Shown in pieces: positions 19,639-28,838 of a stretch of 56,344 nt of DNA. The stretch spans positions 1 to 56,344 of the forward strand of contig DDRH01000028.1 in assembly GCA_002343075.1 (NCBI GenBank), given 5' to 3'. Position 1 is the first letter of the stretch, and every line of letters starts with the position of its first letter. Source of the stretch: Phycisphaerales bacterium UBA2421 (lineage in GTDB: Bacteria; Planctomycetota; Phycisphaerae; Tepidisphaerales; Tepidisphaeraceae). The position numbers were made by a program, and so were the translations under genes. The notes beneath the pieces are model-generated. The model did not search any database, had not been told where the DNA came from, and saw only the letters and a list, made by a program, of their open reading frames with translations.

Positions 19639-20592
19639 TTAGTTCTCCGGATACGCCTTCTGCCGCGGGTTTTCGGTGCCGATGACGGGAATAGCGTGCG
19701 GGTTATCATCAATAGGCGTGGGCTTGCCCAGCACCACCTCGGATTTCAACTCAATCGGCGACTCGGCAATGGCGATCTCGTCTAGCCCGGCCCCGGTATG
19801 GACGATCCGCTTTCGGGCAATCATGATCGATCCAATCATGGCAATCGTGAGCAGCAGTCCTGCCATCTGAATATTGACGAAGTGATAATCGAACAGGAAT
19901 CGGCCAAGTTGCTGCGTATGTCCAACCGCGATGGTGTCCTCAATGCCGCCGAGAGCCTGTTTCGCCAAACCGGTCGGGGCGCGGTCAAAAATGATGAACA
20001 TGAGCACGCCCATCAGCACAAACCCGATAAGACAGGCCATCCGAGGACTGCGGGCAACGGCGTCGTGCTCGGGCAAGCCGTTCATGGCCCCACTTCCGGT
20101 ACCACTCCCACCGGCCTCGGCTGCTAGCATGATTACAAAAACATAAGTGACCAGAATTGCGCCGGCATAGATCAGTATCAACGCCACAGCCATAAATTCT
20201 GCCCACATCAACACAAACAACCCGGCCGAAGCGAAGACAGTGAGCACAAAATAGAGTGCTGAGTAGACCGGTTTGGGGTGCGTAATGACCCGCAGCGACC
20301 CGCCGAGCGCGATGAGGGTGAAAAGCCAGAAATAAACGTACGAAACGCCGGGGGATGTGCTCGCACCGAGCGCCCAGCGGATGAGAAATGCGGCAAAAAC
20401 AGCCGTCGCAATGAATACAAGCGTTCCCCCGAGCGCGCGCCAGCTTGGGTCGCGCCGCCCGGGCAGCAGCCAGATTGTGCCCAACCCCGCCAGAACGCAG
20501 AGGATCAGCACAATAAGTGGCTGAAACGGCACGCCCGCGGTCCATGCCACATCGGTCGAGGCAAGAGGAAAAATCATGGCAGACAAAATCAT
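19639..20592 (-). CDS. nuoJ: NADH-quinone oxidoreductase subunit J, extended at both ends
   Basis: A 317-residue protein whose centre (SLRVITHPKPVYSALYFVL ... EFMAVALILIYAGAILVTYVF) is clearly NuoJ, including the pi-bulge helix region LIYAGAI. NuoJ is usually 160-200 residues. Here about 85 extra residues with two hydrophobic helices precede the core, and ~60 polar residues follow the last helix (GAGLDEIAIAESPIEL ... QKAYPEN). The start at 20592 is the first ATG; an internal ATG at 20577 would shorten it by five. As the first gene of the nuoJKLMN operon it implies that nuoA-I lie elsewhere. Confidence 0.88.
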   Translation of the reverse strand: MILSAMIFPLASTDVAWTAGVPFQPLIVLILCVLAGLGTIWLLPGRRDPSWRALGGTLVFIATAVFAAFLIRWALGASTSPGVSYVYFWLFTLIALGGSLRVITHPKPVYSALYFVLTVFASAGLFVLMWAEFMAVALILIYAGAILVTYVFVIMLAAEAGGSGTGSGAMNGLPEHDAVARSPRMACLIGFVLMGVLMFIIFDRAPTGLAKQALGGIEDTIAVGHTQQLGRFLFDYHFVNIQMAGLLLTIAMIGSIMIARKRIVHTGAGLDEIAIAESPIELKSEVVLGKPTPIDDNPHAIPVIGTENPRQKAYPEN

Positions 20593-21008
20593 CGCTCAAC
20601 TGCGCCCGGAAGAGTGAAATGCGAGCCGCCGGGTGTCGCCGGCAAGCCATCAGACCACCCGCCCGATCGCCCATCCCGCCGCCGAGGCTCGCATGACGCG
20701 CAAACCACCGCCACAGCGGGCATTAAGGTGGGCAGAGTCTAGGGATGAGGGTAGGTGTTTGCAAGGCGAGCACCGGCTGGAATCAGCAAAGCGTCCGATA
20801 ACAGCGGAGTGGAGCGAATTGGGAACGGACAATGGTAATCATGCGACCAGATGCCAGACGTGCCCCATCGCTCATATCGCCTGCTTCGAGGCAGATTTGC
20901 CCTCCCGCAACCCTGGTGGCTCAATTTAGATGTTGACGTTGCCAGCCCCATCTCTGCTGCGCAGTTTGCGTGCTTCACCGCAAGGTCGATCTTGCCGATG
21001 CACCCCGT
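20593..21008. other. Divergent non-coding region between nuoJ and the receiver genes
   Basis: 416 nt with no credible ORF on either strand. It must hold the promoter of nuoJKLMN (minus) and of the receiver pair (plus), but I see no clear promoter boxes, operator or hairpin. Confidence 0.5.
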
Positions 21009-21380
21009 ATGCACGCCGCAATCGTCGATGACTCGCTCGCCACCCGGACCATACTCGCCAACATGCTCCACGAGTGCGGCGTGAAGGTGTCCGAGGCCGC
21101 CGACCATGATTCTGCCCTGTCTTTGCTTCGGTCCAGGCAAGATATCTCGGTGCTGCTGGTCGACTGGCAACTCACTCCCCGCGGGGGATATGAACTCGTA
21201 CACGCAATCAAATCTGAACATCGTTTCGCCAAACGGCGAATCATCATGGTAACCACCGAAGCGGGGATCGACGAAGTCGCCAACGCGCTTGAAGCCGGAA
21301 TTGATGACTACCTCACCAAGCCCTTCAGCCTCCAGAACGTTCGTGAAAAGCTCGACCTCATCAGCATGATGGCTGCGTGA
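21009..21380 (+). CDS. Stand-alone CheY-like receiver (first of tandem pair)
   Basis: A 123-residue receiver domain without output domain. The start was set at 21009 (MHAAIVDDSLATRTIL), because the family begins a few residues before the acidic pair. Acidic residues DD follow the first strand, the phospho-acceptor Asp is in LLVDWQLTPRGGYEL, Thr is in VTTEAG, and the conserved Lys is in DYLTKPFS. It would accept phosphate from a histidine kinase and act by protein-protein contact. A second receiver follows 28 nt downstream. A soluble kinase is encoded 5 kb away, but the link is unproven. Confidence 0.88.
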   Translation: MHAAIVDDSLATRTILANMLHECGVKVSEAADHDSALSLLRSRQDISVLLVDWQLTPRGGYELVHAIKSEHRFAKRRIIMVTTEAGIDEVANALEAGIDDYLTKPFSLQNVREKLDLISMMAA

Positions 21381-21408
21381 AAACTGGGGCATTTTCGGAG
21401 CACTCGAC

Positions 21409-21789
21409 ATGAATATTCTGATCGTCGATGACTCGAAAACGATGCGTCACATTCAAAAGCAGGTGTTGGCCACCCTTGCGCCTCGAGTCGATTTCAGCGA
21501 GGCTGGCGACGGAATCGGCGCACTGCTCGCGATGACGGAATCGAGGTTTAATCTCGTGGTGATCGACTGGACCATGCCAAACATGAACGGTCAGACGCTA
21601 GTGGAAAAGATTCGCGAGCGAGATCAGACCACCCCGCTGCTTGTTTGCGCTACTCATGCTGAAAAGACGCAAGTTCTCGCCATCGTCCGCGGAGCAATCG
21701 ACTACATTCTGAAGCCCTTCACGCCCGACATGCTTCTCGCCAAAGCCCAGCAATCCATTCAAAGCGCCCGCCGGTCAAATGCCGCATGA
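21409..21789 (+). CDS. Stand-alone CheY-like receiver (second of tandem pair)
   Basis: A 126-residue receiver, MNILIVDDSKTMRHIQ at the start (DDSKTMR is very CheY-like), phospho-acceptor Asp in VVIDWTMPNMNG, Thr in CATHAEK, and Lys in YILKPFTP. It has no output domain. Both tandem receivers share the DW after the last strand and are probably a duplication pair, but differ enough for distinct partners. No che genes are nearby. Co-transcribed with the upstream receiver. Confidence 0.9.
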   Translation: MNILIVDDSKTMRHIQKQVLATLAPRVDFSEAGDGIGALLAMTESRFNLVVIDWTMPNMNGQTLVEKIRERDQTTPLLVCATHAEKTQVLAIVRGAIDYILKPFTPDMLLAKAQQSIQSARRSNAA

Positions 21790-21835
21790 ATCGCCTTCGG
21801 CTGTGAGCCACGCCTTGATTGAGGAGCCAGCGAAT

Positions 21836-23521
21836 TCACGTCCGCGTCAGCTTGCGATACGAGATTCGATGCGGCCGATCGGCAGTTGCTCCGAGCCGCT
21901 TCTTGCGGTCCGCCTCATACTCGGTGTAGTTTCCTTCGAAAAACTTCACACTGCTATCGCCCTCGAATGCCAGTATGTGCGTCGCGAGGCGGTCTAAGAA
22001 GTATCGGTCGTGACTGATGACGAGCGCACAGCCTGCAAAATTCTCGATCGCCTCTTCCAAGCTGCGCATGGTATTCACATCGATGTCATTTGTTGGTTCG
22101 TCCAGCAGCATGACGTTCGCCCCACTCTTGAGCATTCGGGCCAGATGCACCCGGTTGCGTTCCCCGCCGGAGAGTGTTCCGACGGACCGCTGCTGATCTG
22201 TACCGGTAAAACCGAGCCGGCTGACATACGCCCGGCTGTTCACCTTTTGCGAACCCAACTGAATGAACTCCTGCCCATCGCTGATTGCCTGCCAGACGGA
22301 TTGATTGGTGCCCAGAGCCTCGCGCGACTGCTCGACATAAGCAAGCTTCACACTCTCGCCCAGCACCATCGCCCCGCTATCCGGCTTTTCGGCAGCGGTG
22401 ATGAGTTTGAACAGCGTGGTCTTGCCGGCCCCGTTAGGGCCGATGATGCCGACGATCGCGTTGGGGGGAATGGTGAAAGTAAGGTCAGAAAAGAGCACCC
22501 GGTCGCCGTACGCCTTGGAGAGCTTTGTTGCTTCGATCACTTTCTGACCCAGCTTCGGGCCAGGGGGGATGTAGATCTCGATCTCGTTTACCTTCTTCGA
22601 TGCCTCGGCCGCCGCCATTTGTTCGTACGCGCTCAGGCGCGCCTTGCTTTTCGCCTGCCGTGCCCGCGGGCTTGAACGAACCCACTCTAGCTCGCGCGCC
22701 AGCGCCTTTTGCCTTGCCGATTCCTGCTTTTCCTCCAATTCCAGCCTTTTTTTCTTCTGTTCCATCCAACTCGTGTAGTTTCCCTTCCAGGGAATACCCT
22801 CACCGCGATCAAGCTCTAAAATCCAGTTGGCGACGTTATCTAAGAAGTAGCGATCGTGGGTCACTGCAATGACTGTGCCCTCGTAGCGCTTCAAATGCTG
22901 CTCCAACCACGCAACGCTCTCGGCATCCAAGTGGTTTGTCGGCTCATCAAGGAGCAGGATATCGGGCTTCTGCAACAGCAACCGGCATAGCGCGACGCGA
23001 CGCTTCTCGCCACCGGAGATGATTTTCACCGGCGTATCGCCCGGCGGGCAACGCAGGGCATCCATCGCCAGATCGAGCTGTGCGTCGAGGTTCCACGCAT
23101 CGAGCCGCTCCAACTTCTCCTGGATCGCGCCCTGCCGCTCGAGCGCCTTTTCCATTTCCTCGTCAGAGAGGGCTTCCCCAAGCTTTTCACACACGCGGTC
23201 GTATTCGGCCAACAAGTCTGTGATCGGTTTCACCCCAAGTTGAACAACTTCGCGAACGGATAGATCGCTGTCTACGAGCGGCTCCTGCTCCAAAAATCCG
23301 ATGCCATAGCCCGCGGCTTTGTTGATCTGCCCCTCATAGCTCGGATCAACCCCCGCCATCACGCGTAAGAGAGATGACTTTCCCGCCCCATTTACGCCGA
23401 GCACGCCGATCTTGGCGCCGTAGTAGTACGACAGATGGATATCTTTGAGTATGACCTTCTTCTCGTGCGTCTTGTTGACGCCGATCATCGAGTAAATGAT
23501 TTGCGTGGTTTCATGTGCCAT
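21836..23521 (-). CDS. ettA: ABC-F translation factor EttA
   Basis: A 561-residue ABC-F protein with two ATP-binding domains and no membrane segments. Walker A motifs are GVNGAGKSS and GPNGAGKTT, signatures are SGGEKRR and LSGGERNR, and Walker B is LLLDEPTNHLD / LLDEPTNDID. Between them lies the Lys/Arg-rich linker (EQKKKRLELEEKQESARQK) that reaches the ribosomal P-site tRNA. The N-terminus IIYSMIGVNKTH and the length match EttA (E. coli 555 aa). It gates the first elongation cycle in response to ATP/ADP. Divergent from the GH28-like lipoprotein gene. Confidence 0.93.
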   Translation of the reverse strand: MAHETTQIIYSMIGVNKTHEKKVILKDIHLSYYYGAKIGVLGVNGAGKSSLLRVMAGVDPSYEGQINKAAGYGIGFLEQEPLVDSDLSVREVVQLGVKPITDLLAEYDRVCEKLGEALSDEEMEKALERQGAIQEKLERLDAWNLDAQLDLAMDALRCPPGDTPVKIISGGEKRRVALCRLLLQKPDILLLDEPTNHLDAESVAWLEQHLKRYEGTVIAVTHDRYFLDNVANWILELDRGEGIPWKGNYTSWMEQKKKRLELEEKQESARQKALARELEWVRSSPRARQAKSKARLSAYEQMAAAEASKKVNEIEIYIPPGPKLGQKVIEATKLSKAYGDRVLFSDLTFTIPPNAIVGIIGPNGAGKTTLFKLITAAEKPDSGAMVLGESVKLAYVEQSREALGTNQSVWQAISDGQEFIQLGSQKVNSRAYVSRLGFTGTDQQRSVGTLSGGERNRVHLARMLKSGANVMLLDEPTNDIDVNTMRSLEEAIENFAGCALVISHDRYFLDRLATHILAFEGDSSVKFFEGNYTEYEADRKKRLGATADRPHRISYRKLTRT

Positions 23522-23612
23522 GCGACCGATTTACGCAAACCGGCGTACTGAAGCAACTCCACCGGCGCCACCGGGCTGACAATGCGCCGCCGCCGAGTAT
23601 GATAGACTCCGC

Positions 23613-24998
23613 ATGCGGCGGACCTCTCGTATTCCTGGATATCTTGTCCTCATGATTTTTTGCAGTTGGGCAGGAGGCTGCGCTACGATTCCGGGAGCCG
23701 GACGGTCGCTTTCGTTCGACGTAAAGGGGTTCGGCGCGACCGGCGACGGGCAGACACCGGACACAATCGCATTTCAACACGCCATCGAAGCCGCCCGTCA
23801 AGCCGGCGGGGCGACGGTGTTGGTGCCGGCGGGCAGTTATCTCGTCGCGCCGCTCGACCTTTGCTCCAACCTGACTCTGCAACTTGCTCCTGGCGCCTAC
23901 GTCCGGCTGATCGACGACCAGAAACTCTACCCGCTGATCGACACCCGCTACGACGGATTAATGCAGCCCGCGCGACGGGCGGGCCTTTCCGCCGACGGGT
24001 GCAACAACATTGCTATCTCCGGCACGGGCATCATCGATGGATTAGGGGGTGTGTGGTGGTCACAGGTGCGCACACCTGCGCGCACGGCATCCACGCAGCC
24101 GAGCGCGGATCCAATGTCTCACCGACCCCCAATTGTTCAATTGCGGAACTGTCGAAATGTCCGCGTCGACGGCGTCCGATTCACCAATGCACCCCGTGCA
24201 TCGGTGCATGTGCTGTTTAGTGAGCAGGTAGTGATTCGCAATGCGAAGTTTGACGCGCCTGAAGGATCGGACACGCTCGGGGTGGAGATAGACTCCAGCC
24301 GTGCCGTCCGTATCGAACAGTGCAGCTTCGCGATGGGGGCACGCGGGGTGAGCATCGAAGCTGGACGGCGCGACTATTCGCCGCGCGCACCGCAGGCAAG
24401 CGAGAATATCACTGTTCGCGAATGCCGGTTTACACAATCGGTCGGTGTTTCGGTCGGACTGAACATCGCTGGCGGGGTGTCAGATGTGCGCATTCTCACG
24501 AGCAGCTTCACCGATGGCGATTCGGGCGTGCAGATTCAATCGGCCCCGGATCGCAACGGCGTGATCGAACGGATTCGGCTGACCGACCTGCAAATGAACC
24601 GCGTGGCGCGCCCGTTCGTCATTTCGCTGCAGGGAAAGTCGATCGCCGAGACCATTGACGCATCGGGCGTCCCGGTGATTCGGGATGTGCAGGTCTCCCG
24701 CTTCGCGGCGAAGGATGCGAGCCGGGCAGGTATCATTGAGGGGCTCGAATCTTCGCCGATCCGCTTGCTGCGTTTCGAGCAGATGAACCTCAGCGCGAAC
24801 TATGGCATTAGCTGCAGCCGGGCCGCTGATCTGACGTTCAACTATGTGCAGATTGCCACCGACTTTGGCCCGGCGATTTTGCGAACCGACACCAGCAATC
24901 TGCAAATTGATAACTGGATCGAGGCCACCCGAAGCGCCACCCCCGCCGTCGAGACGGTTCCTACGACGCAAAGCACCGGCACAACGCTGCCGGGATGA
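23613..24998 (+). CDS. GH28-fold (polygalacturonase-like) lipoprotein lacking catalytic residues
   Basis: A 461-residue protein with a signal peptide and lipobox-like AGGC (Cys23), so probably a lipoprotein. FDVKGFGATGDGQTPDT is the typical start of a pectate-lyase/GH28 beta-helix. GH28 enzymes use NTD, GDD(C), GHG and RIK. Here the matching places read SDT (residues 219-221), GARG (242-245), QSVG and VQIQS, so the acid/base Asp residues, the His and the Lys all appear replaced. The scaffold (EIDSSRAVRIEQCSF, LNIAGGVSDVRI) is intact. Likely a binding protein or an enzyme with another chemistry. It stands alone. Confidence 0.75.
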   Translation: MRRTSRIPGYLVLMIFCSWAGGCATIPGAGRSLSFDVKGFGATGDGQTPDTIAFQHAIEAARQAGGATVLVPAGSYLVAPLDLCSNLTLQLAPGAYVRLIDDQKLYPLIDTRYDGLMQPARRAGLSADGCNNIAISGTGIIDGLGGVWWSQVRTPARTASTQPSADPMSHRPPIVQLRNCRNVRVDGVRFTNAPRASVHVLFSEQVVIRNAKFDAPEGSDTLGVEIDSSRAVRIEQCSFAMGARGVSIEAGRRDYSPRAPQASENITVRECRFTQSVGVSVGLNIAGGVSDVRILTSSFTDGDSGVQIQSAPDRNGVIERIRLTDLQMNRVARPFVISLQGKSIAETIDASGVPVIRDVQVSRFAAKDASRAGIIEGLESSPIRLLRFEQMNLSANYGISCSRAADLTFNYVQIATDFGPAILRTDTSNLQIDNWIEATRSATPAVETVPTTQSTGTTLPG

Positions 24999-25076
24999 GC
25001 TCAGTAGAGAAACGTCGACCGACCGGTCTGCGCGGCTACCGCTTCTCAGACAGGTCGTGCGGTGACACGCATGCGG

Positions 25077-25508
25077 CTAATCCAGATCTCCGCTACCTTC
25101 ATCAATAATCTTCACATGCAAGTGTCGTTCGCGCGGGCCGTCAAACTCGCAGAAGTAGACCGCCTGCCATTTGCCCAACACCAATCTTCCTTTGTCGATC
25201 ACAATCGTCACACTGCTGCCGACAAGCGCAGACTTCACATGGGCATCGCTGTTGCCTTCATCGTGCTGGTAATACGACTCCACCTGTGGCACAAGCGACT
25301 CAAGCTTCTTGATTAAATCATGCTGTGTGTTCGGGTCGGCATTTTCCTGAAGCGTAATGCCTGCAGTAGTGTGCGGGACGACGACCACTACCAGGCCGGA
25401 TTCCACGCGATTTGCGCTAATCAGCTTCTGAATCCGGGCGGTAACATCCACCATCTGAACCCGAGTTTTCGTTTCGACAGTTTCGGTCTTTAGTTTATGG
25501 GTGCGCAT
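25077..25508 (-). CDS. YjbQ-family protein (secondary thiamine-phosphate synthase type)
   Basis: A 143-residue UPF0047/YjbQ protein. The start was set at 25508 (MRTHKLKTETVETKTR); the longer frame adds 61 residues unlike the family. Motifs: VVVVVPHTTAGITLQENADP (conserved His and Glu), the mid-section YQHDEGNSDAHVKSALVGSS with two His and Asp, and the C-terminal GKWQAVYFCEFDGPRERH. E. coli YjbQ has weak thiamine-phosphate synthase activity in vitro, but the physiological role is unknown. Divergent from the Gfo/Idh/MocA gene. Confidence 0.9.
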   Translation of the reverse strand: MRTHKLKTETVETKTRVQMVDVTARIQKLISANRVESGLVVVVVPHTTAGITLQENADPNTQHDLIKKLESLVPQVESYYQHDEGNSDAHVKSALVGSSVTIVIDKGRLVLGKWQAVYFCEFDGPRERHLHVKIIDEGSGDLD

Positions 25509-25589
25509 GCCTGTACAGTCTCCGCTGTTGGTTAGCCCAAAGCGTATCGCGGCGGGCGCGGCTTGCAAGGGAAGAGTGCATAAACTTCG

Positions 25590-26675
25590 ATGCGCAGGAC
25601 AACACTTGGTATGACAACCGACATGACAACTGGCAAGAAGTTCGGGGTGGGGATCATTGGCTTTGGTCGAATCGGTGCTGAGCACAGCCAATGGATCGCT
25701 GCCGCCGGGGGAATTGTGACCGCCGTGGTCGATATCACCCGAGCGCGGCGCTCGCTCGCCGAGGCGCGAGGGCTGACCACCGTCGATTCGATGGATGCGC
25801 TACTTGAACGAGGCGATGTCGATGCGGTCCTCGTCACGACACCGACTAACATGCACTTTGACCACGCCTCAAGAGCCATTTCTGCGGGAAAGCATGTCAT
25901 GGTGGACAAGCCTGTCGCGCTCGATCTGGCCCAAACCACCAAGCTTGACGCCACCGCCCACCAGATGAGGCGGGTGCTAAGTGTGTTTCATAACCGCCGG
26001 TGGGACATCGACTATCTTACGGTGCTCCAGGCGGTGCGTGCGGGTCTCTTTGGCAGGCTGATTAACATCGAAAGCCGGCTTGGGCAATGGGGCAGTTGCG
26101 TCGGCCCGGCGGCGAAGGAATATCGACCCGGCTGGCGCAACGAGCGACGCTTCGGCGGCGGAGGGCTTTATGACTGGGGAAGCCACTTCGTCGACCAAAT
26201 CCTCCAACTGATGCTACCCGCAAAGCCCGCGAGCGTCTTCGCACAGCTTCGAGGAAATGTCTGGACACGCGATTGTGATGATTTCGCCCGCGTGTGTATC
26301 AGTTTTGACAACAATGCCGTTGCGATGGTGGAAATCAACACCACCACCACCGCCCCCCTGCCGCGGTGGCACATCGACGGCACCGCTGGGTCGGCCGAGT
26401 CGCCGTTTTCACTCTCGTACGACACGCAGACTTGGGCCAATCTTAGGTTTACAGCGCCCGACGGGTCGAATCGCCTGATCGAGCGTGCACAGCCTGGCTT
26501 GTCCGAAGCCGACCTCTGGCGAGCGTTTCAACGCGCCTGCAACGGGGAGGGTGAACCAGCCGTGACCCTGCAGAGTGTCACCGCAACCATGCGAGTGCTC
26601 GATGCGGCAAGAAAGTCATCACGCACCAATCGATCTGTTGAGTTGATCAAACTGCTTCCACCGCCGCGCGAGTGA
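25590..26675 (+). CDS. Gfo/Idh/MocA-family oxidoreductase
   Basis: A 361-residue NAD(P)-dependent dehydrogenase. N-terminal Rossmann fold with VGIIGFGRIGAEHS, then the family motif GKHVMVDKPVALDL (catalytic Lys in the EKP-like DKP). The C-terminal alpha/beta domain contains GGGGLYDWGSHFVDQILQLM, with the conserved Asp/His of the active site. GGAAGAG lies before the start codon. Substrate (inositol, glucose or other sugar derivative) cannot be told from sequence. It is flanked by yjbQ (divergent) and by a kinase gene on the opposite strand. Confidence 0.9.
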   Translation: MRRTTLGMTTDMTTGKKFGVGIIGFGRIGAEHSQWIAAAGGIVTAVVDITRARRSLAEARGLTTVDSMDALLERGDVDAVLVTTPTNMHFDHASRAISAGKHVMVDKPVALDLAQTTKLDATAHQMRRVLSVFHNRRWDIDYLTVLQAVRAGLFGRLINIESRLGQWGSCVGPAAKEYRPGWRNERRFGGGGLYDWGSHFVDQILQLMLPAKPASVFAQLRGNVWTRDCDDFARVCISFDNNAVAMVEINTTTTAPLPRWHIDGTAGSAESPFSLSYDTQTWANLRFTAPDGSNRLIERAQPGLSEADLWRAFQRACNGEGEPAVTLQSVTATMRVLDAARKSSRTNRSVELIKLLPPPRE

Positions 26676-26679
26676 CTTT

Positions 26680-27525
26680 TCACACCTCCGGCGGCGCAAC
26701 CTCGGCGACGGGCAAGAGGATGCTGAACGTGGTCCCTACACCCACCTGTGATTGCACCTCCACCCTTCCGCGATGGTGTTCCACGATCTCCTTGCAGATA
26801 GCAAGCCCAAGGCCGGTACCTCGGGTTTCCCCCTTCTTCGTCGTACCCTTGGTGGTGAAAAATGGGTCAAAAATTCTGGCGAGGATCGTCTCAGGAATGC
26901 CCGGGCCTGTGTCAATCACCTGAATGCGCACTTCTTCAGTGGCTTCCACGCGCGCGGCTTTGATGGTGAGCGATCCGCCCTTGCCCAACATCGCCTGGCG
27001 CGCATTAATGAGCAGATTGAGCAGCACCTGCTCCAGTTGTACCGGATCGCCCGCAACCGCCAGATCAGGGGGAACCTGCACGCGCAGTGCAATGCCGTCT
27101 TTCTGAGGATCGCGCGCAAGCACAAGCAGTGTCTCATCGACCAGTTGCTGCACCATCACCGCCGATTGCGTGCTTTCTCCTCGGGCAAGGGCCAGCATGG
27201 AAGCGCAAATGCGGCCGGCCTTGGTGCTCGATTGAAAAGACTTGCTTAATGCTTTGCGAATCAGTTCGTTGTCCGGCGCGCCCTTCTCGATTCCCTGTAG
27301 CGCGAACTGGCAATAGCTGACAATTGGGGTGAGCAGATTATTAAACTCATGCGCGATCACCGCGGCGATGGTGCCGATGCTTGCCAGTCGCTGGCTCTCG
27401 GTGAGTTGCTCGCGCAGGTCTTCCATCCGGCGCTCGGTGTCGGCTAGTTGCTCGAGGATCTGCTGCGCGGGGGCAACCGGGGCCTGAGGCGGTGGAATGG
27501 ACGAAGTACTTCGTTGCTCGATCAC
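26680..27525 (-). CDS. Soluble sensor histidine kinase
   Basis: A 281-residue kinase without membrane segments or recognisable sensor domain. A Pro-rich start and a short coiled coil (residues 22-46) lead to the dimerisation/phospho-acceptor helix with His59 in IAHEFNNLLTP (ntrB/HisKA type). The ATPase domain shows N-box LLNLLINARQAM, G1 DTGPGIP, F-box FDPFFTTK, and G2 GTGLGLAIC. The coiled coil suggests dimerisation or protein-driven input. No receiver is adjacent; the tandem CheY-like proteins at 21009-21789 are possible partners. It lies 88 nt downstream of the DegT aminotransferase on the same strand. Confidence 0.9.
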   Translation of the reverse strand: MIEQRSTSSIPPPQAPVAPAQQILEQLADTERRMEDLREQLTESQRLASIGTIAAVIAHEFNNLLTPIVSYCQFALQGIEKGAPDNELIRKALSKSFQSSTKAGRICASMLALARGESTQSAVMVQQLVDETLLVLARDPQKDGIALRVQVPPDLAVAGDPVQLEQVLLNLLINARQAMLGKGGSLTIKAARVEATEEVRIQVIDTGPGIPETILARIFDPFFTTKGTTKKGETRGTGLGLAICKEIVEHHRGRVEVQSQVGVGTTFSILLPVAEVAPPEV

Positions 27526-27613
27526 GACCAGTCATATCGGCCTGCGGCACGTAAACCGTTGAATGGCGGTGAGATACGGCGCGACGCCGGGTTATCGGAC
27601 CCACGAGCCGCCG

Positions 27614-28714
27614 CTATCCGACAATTTCGCGCAGAGTCGTGGCAACATGGGCAACCTGCTCTACTGAAAGTTCGGGATAGATCGGCAACGCCAGCACCTC
27701 GGCACACGCTTTTTCAGTTTCAGGCAGATCGCCCGAGCGGTAACCCAGATGACTGAAGCACTTCTGCAGATGCAGACCGAGCGGGTAGTAAACGCCACTG
27801 CCGATGCCCGCATCCTGCAGTTTCTGTTTCACCGCGTCGCGACCGGTAACTCTCACGACGTATTGATTGTAAATGCTCGCGTTCCCCGGCTCGATAAACG
27901 GGGTGATTGCATTCGACTCTGCCAGAATCGTGTCGTAAATCCCCGCATTTCGGCGGCGCAACTCGTGCCAGTTATTGAGATACTTCAGTTTCACCGAGAG
28001 CACCGCAGCCTGTATCGCCGCCAAGCGGAACATCCCGCCAATATGATCGTGGTAATAAGTGTGCCCGCTGCCATGCACTCGGAGCTTGCGGATTTTCTCA
28101 GCCAGCGAGTCATCGTTGCAGCAGATCGCTCCGGCATCACCAAAGGCGCCCAGGTTCTTGGTGGGGTAGAAGCTCAGGCAGCCCGCGAAGCCATGCGCGC
28201 AGGCAGGCTTGCGATGGTGCGTTGCGCCGATGGCCTGCGCGGCGTCCTCGATGTTTAGCAGTCCATGCCTGCAGGCGATTTCATTGATAGCCGCCATGTT
28301 TGCGCACTGACCGAAGAGGTGCACCGGCATGATAGCCTTGGTCTTCTTCGTAATTTTCCGGACAATCAGGTTCGGCTCGATGTTGAAGGTGCGCGGGTCT
28401 ATGTCTACGAACACCGGCACCGCACCCAGGCGAGCGATGCTGCCTGCGGTTGCGAAGAACGTAAAACTGGGGCAGATCACCTCGTCGCCGGGTTTGATGT
28501 CGATCGCCATGAGTGCGCAAAGCAACGCGTCTGTCCCGCTGGAGACTCCAATGGCGTGCTTTGTCTCACAATAGCCTGCCAACGCCCTCTCGAACTTCTC
28601 CACATGCGGCCCGAGAACGAGCGATTGTGCGTCGCACACTTCATCAATCGCTTGGCGAATCTCGTCCCGAAGCGGGACATATTGCGGCTGGAGATCGAGC
28701 AGTTTTACTTGCAT
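27614..28714 (-). CDS. DegT/DnrJ/EryC1/StrS-family sugar aminotransferase
   Basis: A 366-residue PLP-dependent enzyme. The start was set at 28714 (MQVKLLDLQPQYVPL), the standard family start; the longer frame adds 46 residues. Motifs: GVSSGTDALLCALMA, DEVICPSFTFFATAGS, FVDIDPRTFNIEP, and the Schiff-base Lys186 in FYPTKNLGAFGDAG. The family transfers amino groups to keto-sugars for surface polysaccharides or glycans (for example WecE- or WbpE-type). No sugar-nucleotide genes are adjacent, so the product is unknown. Divergent from gcvT, separated by 124 nt. Confidence 0.92.
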   Translation of the reverse strand: MQVKLLDLQPQYVPLRDEIRQAIDEVCDAQSLVLGPHVEKFERALAGYCETKHAIGVSSGTDALLCALMAIDIKPGDEVICPSFTFFATAGSIARLGAVPVFVDIDPRTFNIEPNLIVRKITKKTKAIMPVHLFGQCANMAAINEIACRHGLLNIEDAAQAIGATHHRKPACAHGFAGCLSFYPTKNLGAFGDAGAICCNDDSLAEKIRKLRVHGSGHTYYHDHIGGMFRLAAIQAAVLSVKLKYLNNWHELRRRNAGIYDTILAESNAITPFIEPGNASIYNQYVVRVTGRDAVKQKLQDAGIGSGVYYPLGLHLQKCFSHLGYRSGDLPETEKACAEVLALPIYPELSVEQVAHVATTLREIVG

Positions 28715-28838
28715 CGCCGCAAGGTTATTCGGCGGGTGGAAAAATTGGAATGATTCGGGAAGGATGCCGACGATTCCACGAACACGCAGCCCGGCTTTCT
28801 TGACGCCCCCCCGCCGTGAGGATACGGTCAATTGCCTC

